Assembly: GCA_951799445.1 (NCBI GenBank)
Contig: OX637287.1
Coordinates: 50,001,724-50,065,723, forward strand
DNA length: 64,000 bases
DNA from: Pseudisothecium myosuroides
Lineage: Eukaryota; Streptophyta; Bryopsida; Hypnales; Lembophyllaceae
Reading direction: 5' to 3'
This document shows, one piece after another, positions 48,425-60,200 of the stretch (position 1 is its first letter; each line of letters starts with the position of its first letter). The notes under the pieces were generated by a model. That model did no database searches. It was not told the origin of the DNA and was given only the letters and a program-made list of their open reading frames with translations. The translations under genes and the position numbers were made by a program.

Positions 48425-51109
48425 ATGAGTCAAGTTCAAGCTGTGCTTTTAGATCATCAGGACGCTCCTCTCAAATTAGAAGTCAATTTGTGGATCACGA
48501 TGATGCCAGGGACAAGAGGTGGACATGCAAGGGATACGCTGAAATATGGTAGAAGCAATATAAGAGGGAGCTACAAAGCCAGGGTTTTAAATTTTAGAGT
48601 TCGATCAGGTCGTGTTTCTTCAGTGTTGGTTGAACATGCTTATATGAGGCGTCAGTTACACCTTGATCGAGCTGTGCCACTTACTCAACCAAACGCTTGC
48701 AACTGTAAGTGCTGATTTCTAACTTAACCAGATGCAATCTCAAGTTTGATATAAAATGCTGGTTGTTTTTGTTGATTGAATATGAATGTGTGCTTGTACA
48801 GTATAGAACTTGTTGTGAATCAGACAGAATAAACTATAAATGAACAACAGAGCAAGTCATGCTACCAATGATTCTCCGAGTTTCTGGCTACTGTTGTAGT
48901 GTAACGCACTGTCTACAAAATGTCACCATCGTGTCACTACAAGCATGTCAGTGTCAATGCAACATGCATGACCTGAAGTCTGGTGGAATATATCTCTTCT
49001 AGTGTAGAATCTCTCTTTTATTAAAATTGACAGTTTTTGCAAGGTTGATCTTATTACCTGCCAGTACTGCAAGTTGATTTAAAGTACTGATTTTCACAAA
49101 TCACTTGCTTTCGATGGTATATGCTGGTGAGTACCTCATCTGATATATACGTACACAATGGTTTTGCAATTCAATCGATATTATTACTTGTTACCTAATA
49201 GATTCCTTGAGCTAGTGGTATGGTTCATATTCGTCACGCAAATGCTTACCAACTCGCGAGACTTAGACTGTTCGACTTTCAAGAGTAGTGTCTCGAGCAC
49301 CTCACCAGGGTGCGCGCATGGCGTTCCATTCTATCTGGATTATCCTCCTTTTGTTCTCATACTTTGATTAACTGCGCAGAATTATAGGAATCGTGCCTGT
49401 TGTAAGTTTCCTGTGTGGATGATGCGTCTTTCACTACTGGAATTGGAAGGGTTCTACTATGTTTTGGAACATGTTTGAGAAAACGTGCAATTTCTTTAAA
49501 TTGGCGATACCCAAAATTGTGATATAAATCTTCACAAAGATCTAATTTTTGGACAGGTACAGATTTTGGCTTCAGGCCGCGCGGCTTGAACCCCTCCGAA
49601 GTAATAGAACAATCGCCAATTTAACGAATTGTCGTTAAATGCAAAAATCTTATCAGTTGCAAACTCCTAGTTTTACAAAAGCGTTGATTGATGATCTGCA
49701 GAGTTACAATTAATGGTAGATTAGATGTCAGTTCTTGCACAAATTCTAATCTCCTTCAATTCATCATGTAAATTCACTAAATTGTACAACTTGTGCGAAC
49801 AATATTGACTGTAAGGCTACAAGTTACAATCAAGGTTACAATCAATAAATCCATAAGCATACGTACTTGAGGACCGGTCCAAAAAATTTTGACTAGTAAA
49901 ACTCTAACAAAACAATCAAACAAGTAGAGACTGATCGATAGCTTGAAGTGACGCTGGATACAAATATCGCGCATCTAGCTTGTAGCAAGTCGAGGTCTGC
50001 ACCTCTCTAGCTTCCTTGCACGATTGAGCTTGACAGGACCAAGCTTGGTGGTGCAGTAGTAGTTAAGTCCTTCCGTATTCAGATCCACAACTTTAGATAT
50101 GTGCATCATAGATTCACAGTATTATTGTTCTACCGTGGTGGTTATTACGTGCAGTGGTTATAGACCACAAGTTTTAAAATTATTTCATTGAATTGCTTTG
50201 ATAACATGATCACTGTAACTCTTTGGATCTCCAGATTTGTATCCTTCCGGTTTTGAAGACTGGATCGATCCTGAGAGCATTCTTGGAGTCATAGTCGTGA
50301 TTCATGGAGAGATTGGGAAAATCACTTGTGGAAGTAGGACACATGCACAGTTATTAGAAGATAGTATCTTCTTTTACAACGCAAAATATGTACACGATGG
50401 ACGCTACGGAAAGTTGCTACCTATTGCTCTGCCACCGTTTGACTCCGTAGATTGGCAGCTACCAGATATGGGAACGAGTGAAGCTTTCCGAGGAAAATTA
50501 CGTCAAGACTTCCAGATATCAATGAGACCAAATACTGGAAGCAAATTGACCCACTTATCGTGGTTCATGCCAATTGGCGTTTTCATCGACCTATTTGCAG
50601 TTGCTGGAGAAGAGATGCACAAGACCCCAACAATGTTTGTATTCAAGAACGTCACTGAGGGCTTATGCTCCTCATTAATGGATCAAGGATGGGATGACAA
50701 AATTACCATTGGAGCGGATATAATTAAAACAAAGGTGCATTTGCCTTCTTTGTGCTTCCGTTATCACTTAGGCAGATCCACATTATATTCCAACTTTGTG
50801 TACAACCGAAGCAGGATGATATCGAAGGATGTGTTTGAGGCTATTGACCAAAACGAGCAAGTGACTATGGTTACTGTGCATTGTGAAATGGACGACTACA
50901 AAATTGATGTTGAAGTTGGCTTATCTTGGTCACTTCACGATGTCAGACAAGAAATTGGAGTTCAAATAGAAACTCCTGTAGAGTCTGAATTCCAGATGTA
51001 CATTATCAGCAATGGTCAAGCTACAAAAGTCAATAGTAGAAAAGAGAAGGATTGTCTTGTTTCTATGGTTCTACCACCAAAGAAACTCGAATTTAGAGCA
51101 AGACAGTAG
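48425..51109 (+). CDS. Transposon partner protein of unknown function, 384 aa
   Basis: Two exons, 48,425-48,704 and 50,235-51,109, join in phase (AACT|GTAAGT to CCAG|AT) to give 384 residues without a stop. The ATG has a good context (CACCATGAG). Residues 1-93 are basic and Arg-rich (RSNIRGSYKARVLNFRVRSG, YMRRQLHLDR). The second exon is a globular domain (EDWIDPESILGVIVVIHGEI, HLSWFMPIGVFIDLFAV). A C-terminal segment of about 80 residues has the strand pattern of a ubiquitin-like fold (VTMVTVHCEMDDYKIDVEV, LPPKKLEFRARQ). No nuclease motif is visible. It ends nine bases from the stop of the transposase-like gene, tail to tail. The intact frame beside a broken transposase is notable. A DNA-binding or accessory role in transposition is only a guess. 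Confidence 0.75.
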
Positions 51110-51118
51110 AAACTAGAA

Positions 51119-54100
51119 TTACATAGACTGAGCTTCACTAGGCTCTATGTTTGGAACCCACCTGCTTCCAACTCGGGTGCATTTGGCATGCCACAAGGCA
51201 CTATGTGCTGCAGCAGAAGAACTTAGAGATGCCTCGCGCCTTGCAGCAATTGCTTCCTCTCCTTGTAAGGAATCAAACTGAGCAATATTGATGGCAACCT
51301 CTTTATTTCGGAATCTATGTGCAATTATTCGGTACCAATGCTGGAATGTCTGGATGAGAGGACTTTTCTTGTTTTTTCCACCTGAGTGTTGTGTATGACG
51401 TTGGTATGTAGTCTTAGCAGCATGGTGGCTATTTTCCATCCCCTGGCAACTCCACACTGCCAAGGAGCCATATTTTTCCACAAAATATGGTGCATGGTGG
51501 ATGAAGACATGCTGTGATGACATAAAAAATCTGTAGCATTAGTAAACAATAGTTTTTAATCGATTAGTCTCCCATTTAAAGGCACTAATCTTAATTAATC
51601 TGTCAAAGAAATTTCATGTCCACTGAAGTCGTTTTTGAGAATCAAAAGCAACTGGATACCGGAAATTTGAAATTCAATCAAATTTCTTACTAATAGCTGT
51701 TTCGGACCTGGATTGTGCAGAGATGACCTGAAGAGGAGACAGAAAGTTGATATCTATTGTGCTAGGGGATCCATCTCTGGACTTTGCTGGACTCTCATCC
51801 TAGCAGAAGCTATGACAAGAAATTGAAACGCACCCTTCTGGTAAAATGGTATTTGTTGCTACTTATAGAACAAGCCTCTAGTTCGGAACTTCTGATGATG
51901 ACAGTTATTGCAAAATTTTCTGTAAGGGTGAATATCACTTAACTTAGGGTCAAAATATAGAAGAAGTAATCAAATTAAAACTTGATACTCTCAAGGAAAA
52001 AATGCTCATGGGCAGGATTCTTCCAAAAAAGGATTCACTCTGACAGAATAATCATCAAATAAATCTCAAGCATCGAGACTTCGAAGTCGCATGCAGGGAA
52101 TGTGTCAGGAGCACTGAAGGATTTTCGGACATTAAACTTTTGAGACCTAACTGAGAGAGTTTAAATGTTGGTTGTGCAGGTATAAACTATAAAACTATTC
52201 TATGCTAACGAATTTTGCTATCATGCATATGGAAAGGCGGGATGGGACAGATGTACCAGGTTGATTTTGGCTAAGCTTGATAAAGATGAAAATTGCCAAC
52301 GGCAAGGGGTGAGATTGGTAAAGACTTGGGAACGACTCAATAATAAATTGAAAAAAAGGTTTGAATTATTCAAAAGGAAATTTTTAATATCAAGCAACCA
52401 GGATCCTATTCAAGTTCAAATCATGACAATGAAGGATGGTTGAGAGTAGTCTTACCATATAGTGGGTCACTTGGTATTCACCGAAGCATTTCAGGTAAAG
52501 CCGGCCCCATGCTTCAACTTTGTGCTTGAAATCTCCTGCTGATTGCTTGTTTGTCAACCTTAGCCCGGTGAAGTAAGGTCGCAGTGCGTCTAGGGCATGC
52601 CACAACTCAAGTCGATCTCTTCTAGCTTGGCCTCTACTTAATGTGTTCCTTTCAACATTGACGAGGTCCACGTAAAGTTTTCTGGGTGGATTTCCTTGGA
52701 CGCTTGGATTCAGTTTGAAAAGTTTTAGAGCATGCGCTCCACTGAATGATGGTTTATTGGGTACGTTGTTGCTCTTCCCAGAAAGCTCTACATCCTTGAA
52801 AATTTTCACGTTGCCACCGTGAGCACCTGTTAGTGATACTACTCTTTCCATATCCTCTATCGCTGACTTCTTTAGGACATCATCGCGTATGGTCCAGATA
52901 TGGATAAAATGGAGGTGGACTACCTTTTCTGTGATTCTATTGAAAGCATGTAGAGTGCAGATATGTACTCTATCTAATGGAATTGCAGAAATTGGTCTCC
53001 ATCGCTCTTTTGTGGCTTCACCCGTCAGAGGTTTGGCTGTAATTTCTCTTGAGAATAAACCTTCATTCCAAGAGTGCTTGCATCTATTGTTCATTGCAGC
53101 TTCAGCATCTGCTACTGAGACGATCCTAGACTTCACTCGCCTCTGGCAACAATAGATACATGAATGCAAGCTGTTGGCACCGTGTTTCAATCCATAAACA
53201 CATTTGATCGTTTTCATGTCTGCGGCAAGATGCCACTCGACAAAGAAATCGCCAATTCCTGGAACATTCAGCAACTGACCCTCACCTTGTAGTTTAATCA
53301 AACCAGGGATCTGGGTTTGATCAAAAACCCACTTCAAAATCTCGTGTGACTCTCTTGGCACTTGAAATGCTGCGATGGGCCAGATCTCTCTCTCTGATTG
53401 TACAGAGAAATACCGCTCACTGTTCAGGTCGATGTTGTTATCTAAGGCCCGATTCATTAACGTGATAGATACTCTTTCCATTTTCTGTGCGTGTATGATC
53501 TCCGCTTTGTCAAGTTTGAGTACAAAGATCAAGGGCTTCCCGTTCAATTTTGAAAAAAAATCCACTGAATCAGACCATCACGAAGTGCTAATTGACTCAA
53601 ATGAACAGTGAACACAATCAACGTCTCCATGTATGCATGCATTCGGGATAGTCAAGGAACCCTTTCTCTGAATCAAAATTTTTTATTCAAACCTAATTCA
53701 TCTGAAAGCCTTATCACGAATCAACTTGCTCCCTGTATAGTGTGATTTACGAATGTTAAGGTGATATCCTGATATTCCCGTGAGGGAATGCAAAATAATC
53801 TCCTCGGGATTAACTGGTTCTGATCAATTAAGTACAGTAATATATATAATTGGAGATGCAGTAGCCTTACTCGTGATTTTTCATATTTCACAGATCTATG
53901 CACGTCAAGAACAAGGTCCAACAGGGTCAGAAATTAGAGAGTTGGCGAGTAAGTCTCTGACTCGTTGGTTGCCTTTTTCGTGGCACCGAGGAGTTAAATT
54001 ATGGAAATAGCTTCAGGTTCAAGTTCCAAAATCAAATCTATGCAGGCATCCCGTGACCGGATTCATCTCATCAGTCAATAGCATTGAACCATTCCTCTCT

Positions 54101-56183
54101 GAAACAGCCTTCTTCAGGCTTTGCCTGCAGTCAGGGCCTGACTTGTTCATCACGAATAATTCACAATCGAAATAGACGATATCGAGACTTACCATCATGA
54201 GATCCCACCAAAATGAAAGTATAATGATTAATTGATTCATTGAATTTGAACGAAACTCAGAGTTTTCCAGCTTACGGAACCTGAGCAAATGCTCATAAAA
54301 TGACCTGAAATTGAGGCTTGCAGATTTTTAAACTGCATAGGAATTGAACAAAGCAGATCATCACGTATATTTATCTGTTTACTGAAATCTCATCGTCTTG
54401 TACCCTTCTAAGTGAATCATACAGTAGTATAAGTTTTGAAATGATTATTCATTGATATTCAAACTTGGATGGGAGGACTTGACAATATAAACAAATCGCA
54501 AGTTCCAACAGGAGTCAGATAATGCGTCATTACCAACTGGTTAACTTAAGCAATCATTTTATTGAGGAATCAGCAATGCATGCATATACCTTTTGACGAG
54601 AGACCACACCAACTTACGACCAATTACTTTACAAATTGTGGTGCACTGTAGCATAGATATCACAGAGATACCGAGTCTTACAGTTAATTGAATCAGTTAG
54701 CGAGTCTTATAGTTAATTTGAACTATGGTGAATTTTGAAAGTTGAAGAAAAGAGGAAAATGAAAGGTTTGGCAGTTACCTGATGGCGTTATCCCATACAG
54801 CTCCACCATAGTACATTGCACTTGTTCAATATCAACAAAGATTGAATTGAATTCGTTGAGTGAAACCTTGACAAGCTCTTTAGTCTTTGATTTTGGAGGT
54901 GGTGTAACTTCCAGCGTATTCACAATCGGGTAATAATTACCAACATACTCAGTCAATTTTAAGTTCAGCATCGATCTTGTTAGAGATATTTTATGTGGAT
55001 TCGGAAGGCATCCAACACGTAGGCCCCATCTTGCAGCTCGTGTTGCTCCTTTGAATTGCTTATAAACTGCAGCATAGCCAGCTTGAGTAATACCATTGCA
55101 ATCCATAGTCTCACAAATCTGGTTTGCTCCAACAGATTCTCCTATCTTATCCAAATAGAAGTTTGCCATGCGGATGCCCACTGCACTCAATTTTGAAGAC
55201 TCGCACATTGCTACTACTTCAGTCTCTGACAGCAAAGAAGCAAGGACTTTACCAGTTTCAGTTTGCACTATTTTATCTCCACGTAAACGTTGCCTTGATC
55301 CAGTTTATTGGTTTATTGCTTGAACAAGATTTGATGTTGTGGGAGCTATGACAGATCGCAACAATCTCAACCTACGCTTTATTTGACCTCCAGTGGGTGC
55401 TAAACACGATAAATCCTTCCTTGGGCAAACAGTAGTACAATATCCATATGGTGATTTTTTTAAATTTTGTAATCGCAACTCTCTCCGCCTCAAAGTGGCA
55501 GTCATTCTTTTTAGATCAGATTTGATCGACTTGATTTTCTCCTCGTAACTCTCACGTAAGGATTCAATCTCAATCCAGTAGTGGATTTCAGTCTGCAAAG
55601 AATTCTCTTCGTTTTGACTCGACCAGGCGTTCATGCGGCCCAAACATTCTTCAGATACAGCATTCAAGCGTTGGCATTCTACTTTTAAAGATTGGACTTC
55701 ACTCTTAAGTAATTCACTCACTGCTAATATCTCTCCGTTTTCTTCTTGAACAATCTGTCTGGTACGTAACTCATCAGCACTCAACTGTAGCAGTCGATTC
55801 TTCTCTTCAATGCTGTCTGTTAGAATCCTCACACTCTCTCGCAAAGTGCTAATTTCTCTCTCTGCTTCATCTAATCGAAATTTCAATGTGCAATCGCTAC
55901 CTGCTGACAGACTCTCAATATAGTCTAGGAGCCCTCTCTTGCCCTCCCCGACAAATTCCAACAAGTCACTGATACTATGGAAGCTTGGGCGTTTTTTTTA
56001 GCCAGGATGATGAGGATATATAGATCCGTCAATCCATACATCAATGTTTGTTGCACCACTCTCACGTAATCGAGGGAACTCAGATTTAGGAATTTGCTCA
56101 TGGAGCATGCGACTTCGATTTATAAGTGGAGCATATTTTCCAGCAATAGTTGCGGAAACTTTATAATTCAATCTCTCTCCCAT
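51119..56183 (-). pseudogene. DDE-type transposase-like gene, three exons, two in-frame stops
   Basis: Exons 56,183-54,779, 53,564-52,456 and 51,511-51,119 join in phase (2,907 nt, 969 codons), with canonical GT..AG introns. Two TAA codons, at 55,998-56,000 and 55,305-55,307, interrupt the first exon without shifting the frame. Codons about 75-230 form a long coiled coil (LDEAEREISTLRESVRILTD). Exon 2 begins with the putative first Asp (LKLDKA, codon 487). A Cys cluster (CIYCC..RCKH) follows, then the second Asp with a C-x2-H signature (LDRVHICTLH, codons 666-674). Exon 3 has the putative Glu (SCQGMEN, codon 864). The ~200-residue gap before Glu fits the helical insertion of hAT, Transib and KDZ-type transposases. 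It would catalyse element excision and insertion, but this copy cannot make the full protein by normal translation. Confidence 0.72.
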
Positions 56184-56593
56184 TGTAACTGGCTATAGTC
56201 CAAATTTAGATCACTTAGCAGCCTGACAAGAAGCAATAAATGTCGCAACAAAGCACATGACTGAACTTGCAAACTTGCAAAACAAACAAAGGATCAGACA
56301 AACTCTCAACACGAGCTGAAACAGGGAGTCAAACAGAAGCAGAATGCATGGAGAAAAGGGCGCGGTAAGAGGGAAAGAAGCGCGCGAAAAGAGGGACAGC
56401 TGGGACACACTTTTGGGAGGGAATCATCATCATCATGACAGCGTGGGGTCAGTTGCCCGCCCAATAATTCCGCCCCAAGTTGCCCGTATTTGAACATCCA
56501 ACTTGTGCCGCCCGATCAAGAAGATCCCAACCAGTGATCATCATTTCAAGTTACCCACATCACTGCTCCGGCTGAATATCTCTCAAACTGGGG

Positions 56594-56626
56594 CCGCCTT
56601 TTTGAGGCCCGGCTTTGCTTCTAATG
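56594..56626 (-). repeat. Right terminal inverted repeat of the CATTAG transposon
   Basis: Read inward on the - strand it begins CATTAGAAGCAAAGCCGGGC and continues CTCAAAAAGGCGG. LTR unit 3 resumes at 56,627 with CGAATTGTGCCGTTGG. Confidence 0.78.
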
Positions 56627-57750
56627 CGAATTGTGCCGTTGGCTCCAGATTGCCCTGTTTAGTCTTAGACTCCCTTACCCCCCGTACCGAGGCCAAAAAC
56701 CCATCGTAGGCTAATTTAGTTTAAAAACCAAATCGTGGTAAAATCTTAGATCTTGGGGGTCTCCTATTTTGAGAAATGTGAATAGCCTAGGGTCTTTGGT
56801 AGGTACGAGAGAGTCAGAAAGGACTTTTGGTTGACTTCATTTCGCCATTGTATGGTCCCGGAATGCCGATTAACGTCGCGGGAACCCCGCCACGTGGTTA
56901 ATTCCCACGGAATCTCGCTGGTTCTGGCACTTGCTACTATTGGAATGTCATGAAACTTTATGGAGTGCATTATTAACATAAAGCAAGCTAGTATAATTTT
57001 TAGTGAGATTTTATTGTAACTTGGATAATTTCCATGAAATTCCCATTGGAGGTTAGAAGGGTTGACCACCCAGAAAAGGTTCTTTTGCAGGTCGGAAGAT
57101 GCCGGGAATTTTCACGTGACCTCTCAGGTAGTCACATAAAAGACATATAGGTGAGTTTTCGTACCTGGCACGATTGGTCAGTGGAGATTAAAACTGGCTA
57201 TCTCCTCGAATTAGCGGCGGTATGGGAATCTTCTGCAGGTGGAGGAATCTTGGCGAATCGATATTGTTGTTGGACTTCTAGCATGGGATTTATCCTAGAA
57301 CACCATCCTTGGGCTGTAGATTCCTCCACGGGCCTTGTCTTGCATTAGTGGCTCCTACATGCTAACAATCGGGATTTTGGGAATTCGTCGATCTAATGGG
57401 GAATTCTAAATCTAACTCTAGGACCCGACTTAGTAGCCTTGCTGTGGATTTCTCGGACCGACTTAGCCATGAATTGCCACATTCATGGTGGAATTTAGCC
57501 CTTTTGGGGCTATGTGACTCAAGTCCTCCAAATCTAACTGTTTCGTTATTTCTACTCTATTTTTAGGTAAGGTTTGAGGGAATTCTAAATACAAACATAA
57601 ATCTAGACCAAATACTATAATGGGTATAACACAACCCTATTTGGGTTCTACATTCTTTTTATGGCTTTTTGTATATTTTTATCAACTTTATATTGCAAAT
57701 TTCCAAAAAAATAATTCTACGAGTCCCAAGTGACAAATTGGGAGCTCACA

Positions 57751-58109
57751 CAGAGCAGATCACAGAATTGGAGGAGAGTGTTTCAACGTGCAAGAGACAT
57801 GCTGCAGCTGTCGCAAATCTTGTTGTTTGTGATAGCACGAGGTATAGGCTTGGAGCAAGCATTGTACCTCCCCAACCATATTTTGTAGCAGGTGCGGCAG
57901 CCACGACTGAAACAAACTTTCTTTCCATTGAAACTTGTGTTTTCTATGGACTAGGATTTGCACCAACTTGGTCCTTGCAATTTTCTTCTTACCAACATCC
58001 GTATCACCATTGGTGTGCAATGTATCACTTTGCTAGATCCTCCAACTGTGCACTGAAGAAATGTGGCATAGAAATGCACAATGAGTGGTGGAGTTCATCT
58101 GGACTTTGA
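57751..58109 (+). pseudogene. Fragment 3 of the split gene, C-terminal exon
   Basis: The frame begins at the LTR edge with EQITELEESVSTCKRHAAAV and runs to a TGA at 58,107-58,109, about 117 residues. It starts as a coiled coil, then becomes aromatic- and His/Cys-rich (HPYHHWCAMYHFARSSNCAL, EMHNEWW). No family is recognised. It is the only stretch of non-element DNA between LTR units 3 and 4 (392 bp in total). It continues after unit 4 at 63,128, where only noncoding DNA is seen. With fragments 1 and 2 it probably formed one host gene. Confidence 0.5.
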
Positions 58110-59433
58110 AAGCCTGCTGTGGGTGGAGGTGCGCTGCTACAGTGTGAGCTCCCAATTTGTCACTTGGGACTCGTAGAATTATTTTTTTGGAAATTTGCAA
58201 TTTAAAGTTGATAAAAGTATAGAAAAAACCATAAAAAGAGTGTAGAACCGAAATAGGGTTGTGTCATACCCATTATAGTATTTGGTCTAGATTTGTGTTT
58301 CTTACTTAGAATCCCCCAAACCTTGCCTAAAATAGTGTAGAAATAATGAAAAGGTTAGATTTGGAGGATTCGAATCACACAGCCCTAAAAGGGCTAAATC
58401 CCACCATGAATGTGGCGATTCATGGCTAGGTCGGTCCGAAGGATCCACAGCGAGGCCACTAGGTCGGGTCCTACAGTTAGATTTAGAATTCCCCATTAGA
58501 TCGACGAATTCCCAAAATCCCGATTGTTAGCATGCAGGAGCCACTCACGCAAGACCGGGCCGTGGAGGAATCTACAGCCCAAGGATGGTGTTCTAGGGTG
58601 AATCCCATGCCAGGAGTCCAACAGCGAAATCGGTTCGCCAAGATTCCTCCACCTGCAGAAGATTCCCGCACCGTCGCTGATTCAAGGAGATGTCCAGTTT
58701 AAATCTCCATTGACCAATCGTGCCAGGTACGGAAACACACCCGCACGTCTTTCATGCGACTCCCTGAGAGGTCACGTGAAAAATCCCGGCATCTTCCGAC
58801 TTGCAGAAGAACCTTTTTCCGGGTGGTCAACCCTCCTAACCTCCAACGGGAATTTCATGGAAATTACTCAGGTTACAATAAAATCTCACTAAAAATTAGA
58901 CTAGCTTGTTTTATGTTAATAATGCGCTCCGTGAAGTTTCACAACATTCCGATAGCGGCAAGTACCCGAACCGGCGAGATTCCTCAGGAATTAACCACGT
59001 GGCGGGGTCCCCGCCACGTTGACCGGCATTCCGGGACCATACGATGGCGAAATGAAGTCAACCAAAAGTCCTTCCCGACTCTCTCGCACCTACCGGAGAC
59101 CCTAGGCTATTCACATTTCTCAAAATAGGAGACCCCCAAGATCTAGGATTTTACCACGATTTGGTTTTTAAACTAAATTAGCCTACGATGGGTTTTTTTG
59201 GCCTCGGTACGGGGGGCGGGGGGATCTAGGACTAAACACGGCGTTCTGGATCCAACGGCGCAATCCGTTCGGCGATTGGAGCTAATCTCCAAAAGTTAGG
59301 ATGTTGGTCCAGCATAGATGGTAGAAGTAGAAATTTAGGATGTAGGATGAAAATCTTTGAGGATGAGGATGAAAATCCCCGTTGATAAGGTTACCTTAGA
59401 ACTCTAGAGGGAGGGGTGAGCCCTTGGGAAACC

Positions 59434-59440
59434 TATATAA
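59434..59440 (+). promoter_or_regulatory. TATA box of LTR unit 4
   Basis: TATATAA followed by GGGCCCC and a CTCTCTCTAAAAC stretch about 20 bp on, a likely start site. It is the best preserved of the four promoters. Confidence 0.72.
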
Positions 59441-59849
59441 GGGCCCCATTTCTCTCTCTAAAACACCCCCTCACTTTTGTTTGGGTCCGTGGGTCCAATT
59501 TGCTTTGGATATTTTGGCGTTTGAAGCCAAAAACCTCTACGGTGTTTTTGGAGCACTTTTTGCTCCGTTGTTGCCAGATTTCAAGCTTTGAAGGTCCTTA
59601 GGGGGTCCTTCTATCTTGCCTTGTGTACTTCTCGTGCGTTTGCTATACCTTTGTTACGAGTTAAGAGTCCTCATCTCTCTCTTGTAGTTCCTTTGTGATC
59701 TAACTTGTGAGTTTAGGAGTCTTTTGGTGTCTTGTCCTAATCCTAAAGTCACCCCCCACCGTACCTTGGCGATGCCGCTTTGGGGGGCCTTTAGCTTGTG
59801 AAGTTGTGTGTCTTTACGTGTCCTAACCGTGTTGTTTTCCTCACTTGTG

Positions 59850-60200
59850 TATTCTCACCTTCCTCTAATACTCCCTTTGTTGTGTGGACCCCCCCTCGGG
59901 ACGGCGAAGCTTTGGCTTTGCCAAGTGTGTTCTTTAACTTTGTCTTTTCTACCTTCTTCTAATACTCCCTTTGTTGTGTGGACCCCCCCCTCGGGACGGC
60001 GAAGCTTTGGCTTTGTCAAGTGTGTTCTTTAACTTTGTCTTTTCTACCTTCTTCTAATACTCCCCTTGTTGTGTGGACCCCCCCTCGGGACGACGAAGCT
60101 TTGGCTTCGCCACGTGTGTTCCTTACGTTTGTCTTTTCCACCTTCTTCTAATACTCCCCTTGTTGTGTGGACCCCCCCTTGGAAACGGCGAAGCTTTGAA
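59850..60200 (+). repeat. ~95-bp tandem repeats with a hairpin core in LTR unit 4
   Basis: Four copies contain CTTCTAATACTCCC, TTGTTGTGTGGACCCCCC and GACGGCGAAGCTTTGGC. The GGACCCCCC landmark recurs near 59,886, 59,982, 60,076 and 60,169. The core GGCGAAGC-TTTG-GCTTTGCC can fold as a stem-loop; in the third copy GCGAAGC-TTTG-GCTTCGC is a perfect stem. Single CGGCGAAGCTTTG or CGAAGCCTTG motifs follow near 60,243, 60,306 and 60,510, and equivalents occur in units 1-3. Confidence 0.82.

Larger units (their letters stand above)
47996..56626. mobile_element. Two-gene DNA transposon with CATTAG inverted repeats
   Basis: This 8,631-bp unit interrupts LTR unit 3 precisely. Its ends form inverted repeats: CATTAGGAGCAAAATCGACC on the left and CATTAGAAGCAAAGCCGGGC read inward from the right. 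About 23 of the first 33 positions match, including a shared AAGGC at 27-31. It carries a + strand gene (48,425-51,109) and a - strand transposase-like gene (56,183-51,119) that end nine bases apart. The target repeat is at most one base (C), since the flanks GAAC and CGAATT almost restore the LTR consensus; a longer duplication is not visible. The DDE layout places it among cut-and-paste transposons with an alpha-helical insertion. I cannot match it to a named superfamily with confidence. Confidence 0.8.
42838..57750 (-). mobile_element. Giant LTR family, unit 3 (solo LTR split by a DNA transposon)
   Basis: On the - strand it starts TGTGAGCTCCC at 57,750 and ends GCGCCCACA at 42,838. The LTR portions are 57,750-56,627 and 47,995-42,838. 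Between them lies an 8,631-bp DNA transposon. Joining the LTR sides restores the CCAATCG..GAAC.GAATTG.GCCG text shared with units 2 and 4. A further ~1.4 kb at about 44,144-45,545 is also absent from the other units. The host flanks are TAGAG on the left and CAGAG on the right, matching at four of five positions, which fits an aged target duplication. It contains the TATA box (47,823-47,829), leader mini-ORF (45,855-45,793), CGAAGCTTTG repeats (46,940-47,370) and the degenerate array (43,230-44,100). Confidence 0.82.

Noticed and set aside
54019..54300. An extra exon of the transposase-like gene at 54.0-54.3 kb
   Set aside because: Splicing 54,779 directly to 53,564 keeps the frame (phase 1 to phase 1). 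The candidate exon does not fit in phase and adds stops.
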